From positions 1 through 64,000 of the forward strand of contig NZ_JAQMYP010000027.1 of the NCBI RefSeq assembly GCF_028369295.1: a stretch of DNA of 64,000 bases, given 5' to 3'. This DNA is from Streptomyces sp. HD. GTDB taxonomy: Bacteria > Actinomycetota > Actinomycetes > Streptomycetales > Streptomycetaceae. Numbering within the stretch: the stretch's first letter is position 1; each line of letters opens with the position of its first letter. The notes under the pieces were generated by a model. That model saw only the letters and a program-made list of their open reading frames with translations. It was not told where the DNA came from and made no database searches. The position numbers and the translations under genes were made by a program. Below, in pieces: positions 61,357 through 64,000 of the stretch.

Positions 61357-61881
61357 GTGACCACGCTGTTCCTGATGGTCGGCCTGCCAGGGGCCGGAAA
61401 GACCACGCGGGCTCGACAGCTCGCCGAGGAGCACGGCGCGCTGCGCCTGACCCCCGACGACTGGATGATTCCCCTGTTCGGCAAGGCGGAGGCGGACGGC
61501 AAGCGCGACGTGCTGGAAGGGCGCATGCTCTGGCTCGCCTTGGAGGCGGTCAAGCTGGGCACCGACGTGGTGGTGGACTACGGCTGCTGGTCCCGGGACG
61601 AACGGTCCGCGATCCGCTGGCTGGTGGAGGCCGAGGACGCGTGTTTCCACATGGTCTACCTGCCGGTGAGCGATGAGACCCAACGCGCCCGGATCGCCCA
61701 TCGCCGGGCCACCGCCCCCGAGGAGACGCTCCCGATGAGTGAGGCCGACATCCTGCACGGGCAGGCGCACTTCGAGGAACCCGACGTGGCGGAGCTGGGA
61801 GGCCGCGGGGCCGCCGGCCCGCCCCCCGGCTGGGCGGACTGGAGGGAATGGGCCGCCGACCGGTGGCCGTCGTTCGCGTGA
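61357..61881 (+). CDS. P-loop kinase-like ATPase (AAA_33 type)
   Basis: A 174-aa P-loop protein. Walker A is MVGLPGAGKTTRARQ at residues 7-21; LTPDDWMIPLF and VVVDYGCWSRDERSA match the zeta-toxin/AAA_33 and polynucleotide-kinase-like families, and a lid region RARIAHRRATAPEE is present. It may phosphorylate a small molecule such as an antibiotic, sugar or nucleotide. It starts with GTG at 61357, 30 bp after the previous gene, so it may be co-transcribed with it. Confidence 0.85.
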   Translation: MTTLFLMVGLPGAGKTTRARQLAEEHGALRLTPDDWMIPLFGKAEADGKRDVLEGRMLWLALEAVKLGTDVVVDYGCWSRDERSAIRWLVEAEDACFHMVYLPVSDETQRARIAHRRATAPEETLPMSEADILHGQAHFEEPDVAELGGRGAAGPPPGWADWREWAADRWPSFA

Positions 61882-62035
61882 CTGTCTCGGCCCACACGGT
61901 GTGACTCGGCTCTTGTCCGCCGGGCAGGACCTGGCCAACTCGGCTTCTGCCTGGCGGGGTTGGCCCCTCCAAACCGGCCGGGAAGGAGATCCACTTCCCG
62001 GCCGCTTCCCCCTACGCTTGAGGCGAGGGGGAGCC

Positions 62036-62479
62036 ATGCTGAAGAACTCGCAACGGAAAACCGTCCTCTGGATCGCCTTGTGCCTCGTGTTCGCGGCCGG
62101 TGCCGTCTCGCTCTTCGTTCTGGCGGTGAAGTCGTGGCCGGGGTCGGACGACGAGGGGGGCAGCTCGGGGTCCGCCCCGTCGACCAGTTGGTACACCACG
62201 CGGCCCCCGCAGCCGACCATGGCGCCGACGGATCCCGGCCAGGGTGGCACCTCGGAACCGAGCGGCCCGAGCGAACCCCCGTCCCCGGCACCCGTCGTGA
62301 CCAAGACCGTCATCTCGGTTCCCGAGAACGGCGGCGGCGATGGCGGCGACGGTCCCACGACGCTGATCTCGGCCTGCGGCTCCCTGCTGAGCGGCGCCGC
62401 GGCGGTCGGCACCCTGCTCCACGCCATCAACATCAGTCGGCAGAACAACCGCAGCGCCGCGGCGACGGACGAGCCCTGA
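62036..62479 (+). CDS. Hypothetical membrane protein
   Basis: A 147-aa protein with an N-terminal TM helix (TVLWIALCLVFAAGAVSLFV), a Ser/Pro/Gly-rich middle (about 35-100) and a second hydrophobic helix near the C-terminus (LISACGSLLSGAAAVGTLLH). GAGGGG precedes the ATG. The C-terminal part resembles short Streptomyces membrane proteins with a single glycine-rich helix; no function is known. Confidence 0.75.
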   Translation: MLKNSQRKTVLWIALCLVFAAGAVSLFVLAVKSWPGSDDEGGSSGSAPSTSWYTTRPPQPTMAPTDPGQGGTSEPSGPSEPPSPAPVVTKTVISVPENGGGDGGDGPTTLISACGSLLSGAAAVGTLLHAINISRQNNRSAAATDEP

Positions 62480-62538
62480 TAAAACCTGACAGACGCACCC
62501 ACCGACCGCGGGGCGTCGACCCCGGCAGCACCGACCTG

Positions 62539-62907
62539 ATGATCGAGCGGCTCTGCAACCAGGAGGGCAGCCTGACCGGCGTCTACGGCGCCCTCAACGT
62601 CGACACCGGCGAGTTCAAGACGCAGGACGAGTACCTGCGGGACGTCTTCGGACTGTGGAAGCCCGCAGGACCGTGGGAGTTGTTCCGTGTGAACCCGGTC
62701 TTCCAGATCGAGGACTACCAGTGGAACAAGGGCGACGGCGACGTCACCGCGCACACCTGGCGCGGCCGGGACGCGAGCTGGAAGACGATCTACTCGTACG
62801 GCTACTACATCGAGGGTGTCTCCGACAAGGTCCTGCCGGGCGGCCAGCCCGACGGCCGCGAGGACAAGATCGAGGAGAAGCCGGACCCCGGCACCTGCAC
62901 CAACTAG
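62539..62907 (+). pseudogene. Possible C-terminal fragment of a secreted protein
   Basis: An open frame of up to 122 codons from ATG 62539. It has no ribosome-binding site, but its composition is that of a real protein (YGALNVDTGEFKTQDEYLRD, then WELFRVNPVFQIEDYQWNKG) with Cys near both ends. The frame is open further upstream without a signal peptide. It could be a truncated secreted protein or a small intact gene; I do not recognise the family. Confidence 0.35.
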
Positions 62908-62969
62908 GCCATGAAGTAGGCCCGGTGGGCCTCTCGTAGCCCGCGGGGGCACTCACGACGGCAACTTTT

Positions 62970-63017
62970 CCGTGCGGGGCGGCAACCGCTCTTCGGAGCA
63001 ACCGACCCCCCGCACGG
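62970..63017 (+). promoter_or_regulatory. Hairpin with TTCG-capped inner stem before the pectate lyase
   Basis: Outer arms CCGTGCGGGG (62970-62979) and CCCCGCACGG (63008-63017) enclose a small GCTC-TTCG-GAGC stem (62988-62999). It ends 13 bp before the pectate lyase start. It may be a terminator of the preceding transcript or a 5' leader structure. Confidence 0.5.
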
Positions 63018-63030
63018 AACGGATCACCGT

Positions 63031-64000
63031 ATGAGTGAGCAGCACAGCAAGCCCCGGCACCGCAGAAGCCGCAAGGCCCTGGCCGTCGGGGTCCCGCTGG
63101 CCCTGACCGCCGCCGGAACCCTCGCCTACGGCACGGACCTCGGGCTCTTCGGGGCGGACGCCCAGCAGCGGGCGTCCGCCGCGACGACCGCCGCCCCCTC
63201 CTGGGCCACCGCCGCCGCCGACGGCTTCGCCTCCGTCAACTCCCTTGGCCAGAACGGCACTTACGGCGGTCGCGACGGACAGATCGTGACCGTGAAGACG
63301 CAGGCCGACCTGGAGAAGTACGCAACGGCCGCGGAACCGTACGTGATCGTCGTCGCCGGGACCATCGACATGAACCCGGTCGGGAAAGAGATCAAGGTCC
63401 AGTCGGACAAGACCATCGTCGGGGCCGGGACCGCCGGGCAGATCGTCGGCGGTGGGTTCTTCCTCGGGTCCGGCGTGCACAACGTGATCATCCGGAACCT
63501 CACCATCCGGGACTCGTACCAGGGCGTCTGGAACGACAAGGACCACGACTTCGACGCCGTTCAGATGGACGGCGCGCATCACGTGTGGATCGACCACAAC
63601 GATCTGCGGCACATGGCCGACGGGCTCATCGACGTCCGCAAGGACAGCACCAATGTGACCGTCTCCTGGAACAAGCTGAGCGACAACAACAAGACCTTCG
63701 GCATCGGCTGGACCGAGAACGTCAAGACGGACATCACGGTCCACCACAACTGGTTCCGCGAGACCGAGCAGCGCAACCCCTCCACCGACAACGCCGCCCA
63801 CGCGCACCTCTACAACAACTTCCTGGAGGACGTGGCCGGGACGACGATCAAGTCCTCCTACGGCAACTACTCGCGCGGCAGGACCAAGATGGTCCTGGAG
63901 AACTCCTACTTCCAGGGCATGAACAACCCGGTCACCAAGGACAGCACGGCCGCCCTCGTCCAGAAGGGCAACACGTTCGCCGGCACCAGCGGGCGCAACG
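63031..64000 (+). CDS. pel: Secreted pectate lyase (PL1), cut by window end
   Basis: At least 323 residues; no stop codon before the window ends. A signal peptide spans about 1-47 (basic MSEQHSKPRHRRSRK, then VGVPLALTAAGTLAYG). The parallel beta-helix lyase core follows: DKTIVGAGTAGQIVGGGFFL, then DFDAVQMDGAHHVWIDHNDL with the calcium-binding Asp cluster, DGLIDVRKDSTNVTVSWN and the late R-containing loop RETEQRNPS. It cleaves pectate by beta-elimination outside the cell, a plant-biomass function typical of soil Streptomyces. Confidence 0.93.
   Translation, partial: MSEQHSKPRHRRSRKALAVGVPLALTAAGTLAYGTDLGLFGADAQQRASAATTAAPSWATAAADGFASVNSLGQNGTYGGRDGQIVTVKTQADLEKYATAAEPYVIVVAGTIDMNPVGKEIKVQSDKTIVGAGTAGQIVGGGFFLGSGVHNVIIRNLTIRDSYQGVWNDKDHDFDAVQMDGAHHVWIDHNDLRHMADGLIDVRKDSTNVTVSWNKLSDNNKTFGIGWTENVKTDITVHHNWFRETEQRNPSTDNAAHAHLYNNFLEDVAGTTIKSSYGNYSRGRTKMVLENSYFQGMNNPVTKDSTAALVQKGNTFAGTSGRN

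Overview
The window is about 64 kb of very GC-rich actinobacterial chromosome, almost certainly from a Streptomyces. Supporting signs are the codon bias, a mycothiol synthase gene, XRE/DUF397 regulator pairs, PhoP-type PHO boxes, a polyphosphate kinase next to a CHAD protein, many GTG starts and leaderless starts, and GC-rich hairpin terminators. From memory, the order conjugation-like genes / kinase / lytic transglycosylase / pit / pst / NUDIX / CHAD / ppk / mshD / 5'-nucleotidase resembles a conserved core region of the S. coelicolor chromosome; I could not check this. No rRNA, tRNA, CRISPR array or intact insertion sequence was seen.

Layout. 1-2.6 kb: a LuxR-type two-component pair and a GNAT acetyltransferase. 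2.6-9.9 kb: a leftward six-gene type IV secretion/conjugation-like operon (pilin-like small membrane protein, single-TM protein, VirB6-like membrane protein, SCO6880-type membrane protein, VirB4-like ATPase, VirD4-like protein without a normal Walker A) with no relaxase. 10.3-16.1 kb: a TetR/SDR divergent pair sharing four 18-bp iterons, a PIG-L deacetylase, a DUF1330 protein, an SDR lacking Tyr/Lys, and an unusual ECF sigma factor with an N-terminal Zn-finger-like motif and a repeat linker, coupled to a DUF397 gene. 16.3-20.8 kb: secreted trypsin-like protease, transmembrane Ser/Thr kinase, lytic transglycosylase-NlpC/P60 and PAP2 phosphatase. 21-26.7 kb: exported FAD oxidoreductase, Pit phosphate transporter with its DUF47 partner, CsoR-type metal sensor with operator, LolA-like lipoprotein and small proteins.

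26.8-35 kb is a phosphate block: pstSCAB behind four 11-bp PHO repeats, NUDIX, CHAD and ppk. 35.3-38.5 kb is a GntR(YtrA-like)-ABC operon with a 40-bp perfect palindrome at its head. Then come mshD, a secreted 5'-nucleotidase and a DUF2993 protein. 43-45 kb is an accessory pocket: two tiny overlapping basic peptides, a decayed ABC exporter and a PIN-type toxin-antitoxin-like pair. 45-51.8 kb: Tat-exported beta carbonic anhydrase, alpha/beta hydrolase with divergent TetR, PDZ-less HtrA-like protease and an OmpR-type two-component system.

51.8-59.5 kb is the most interesting stretch: four tightly packed genes (SDR, WS/DGAT-like acyltransferase, benzoate-CoA-ligase-like enzyme, and a class-V PLP enzyme fused to a chorismate-mutase-like domain) with a drug-type ABC exporter upstream on the same strand. 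It looks like a compact chorismate-linked aryl-metabolite pathway with no PKS or NRPS. 59.5-64 kb: an XRE/DUF397 pair with divergent small genes, a P-loop kinase-like protein, two poorly characterised proteins, and a secreted pectate lyase cut by the window end.
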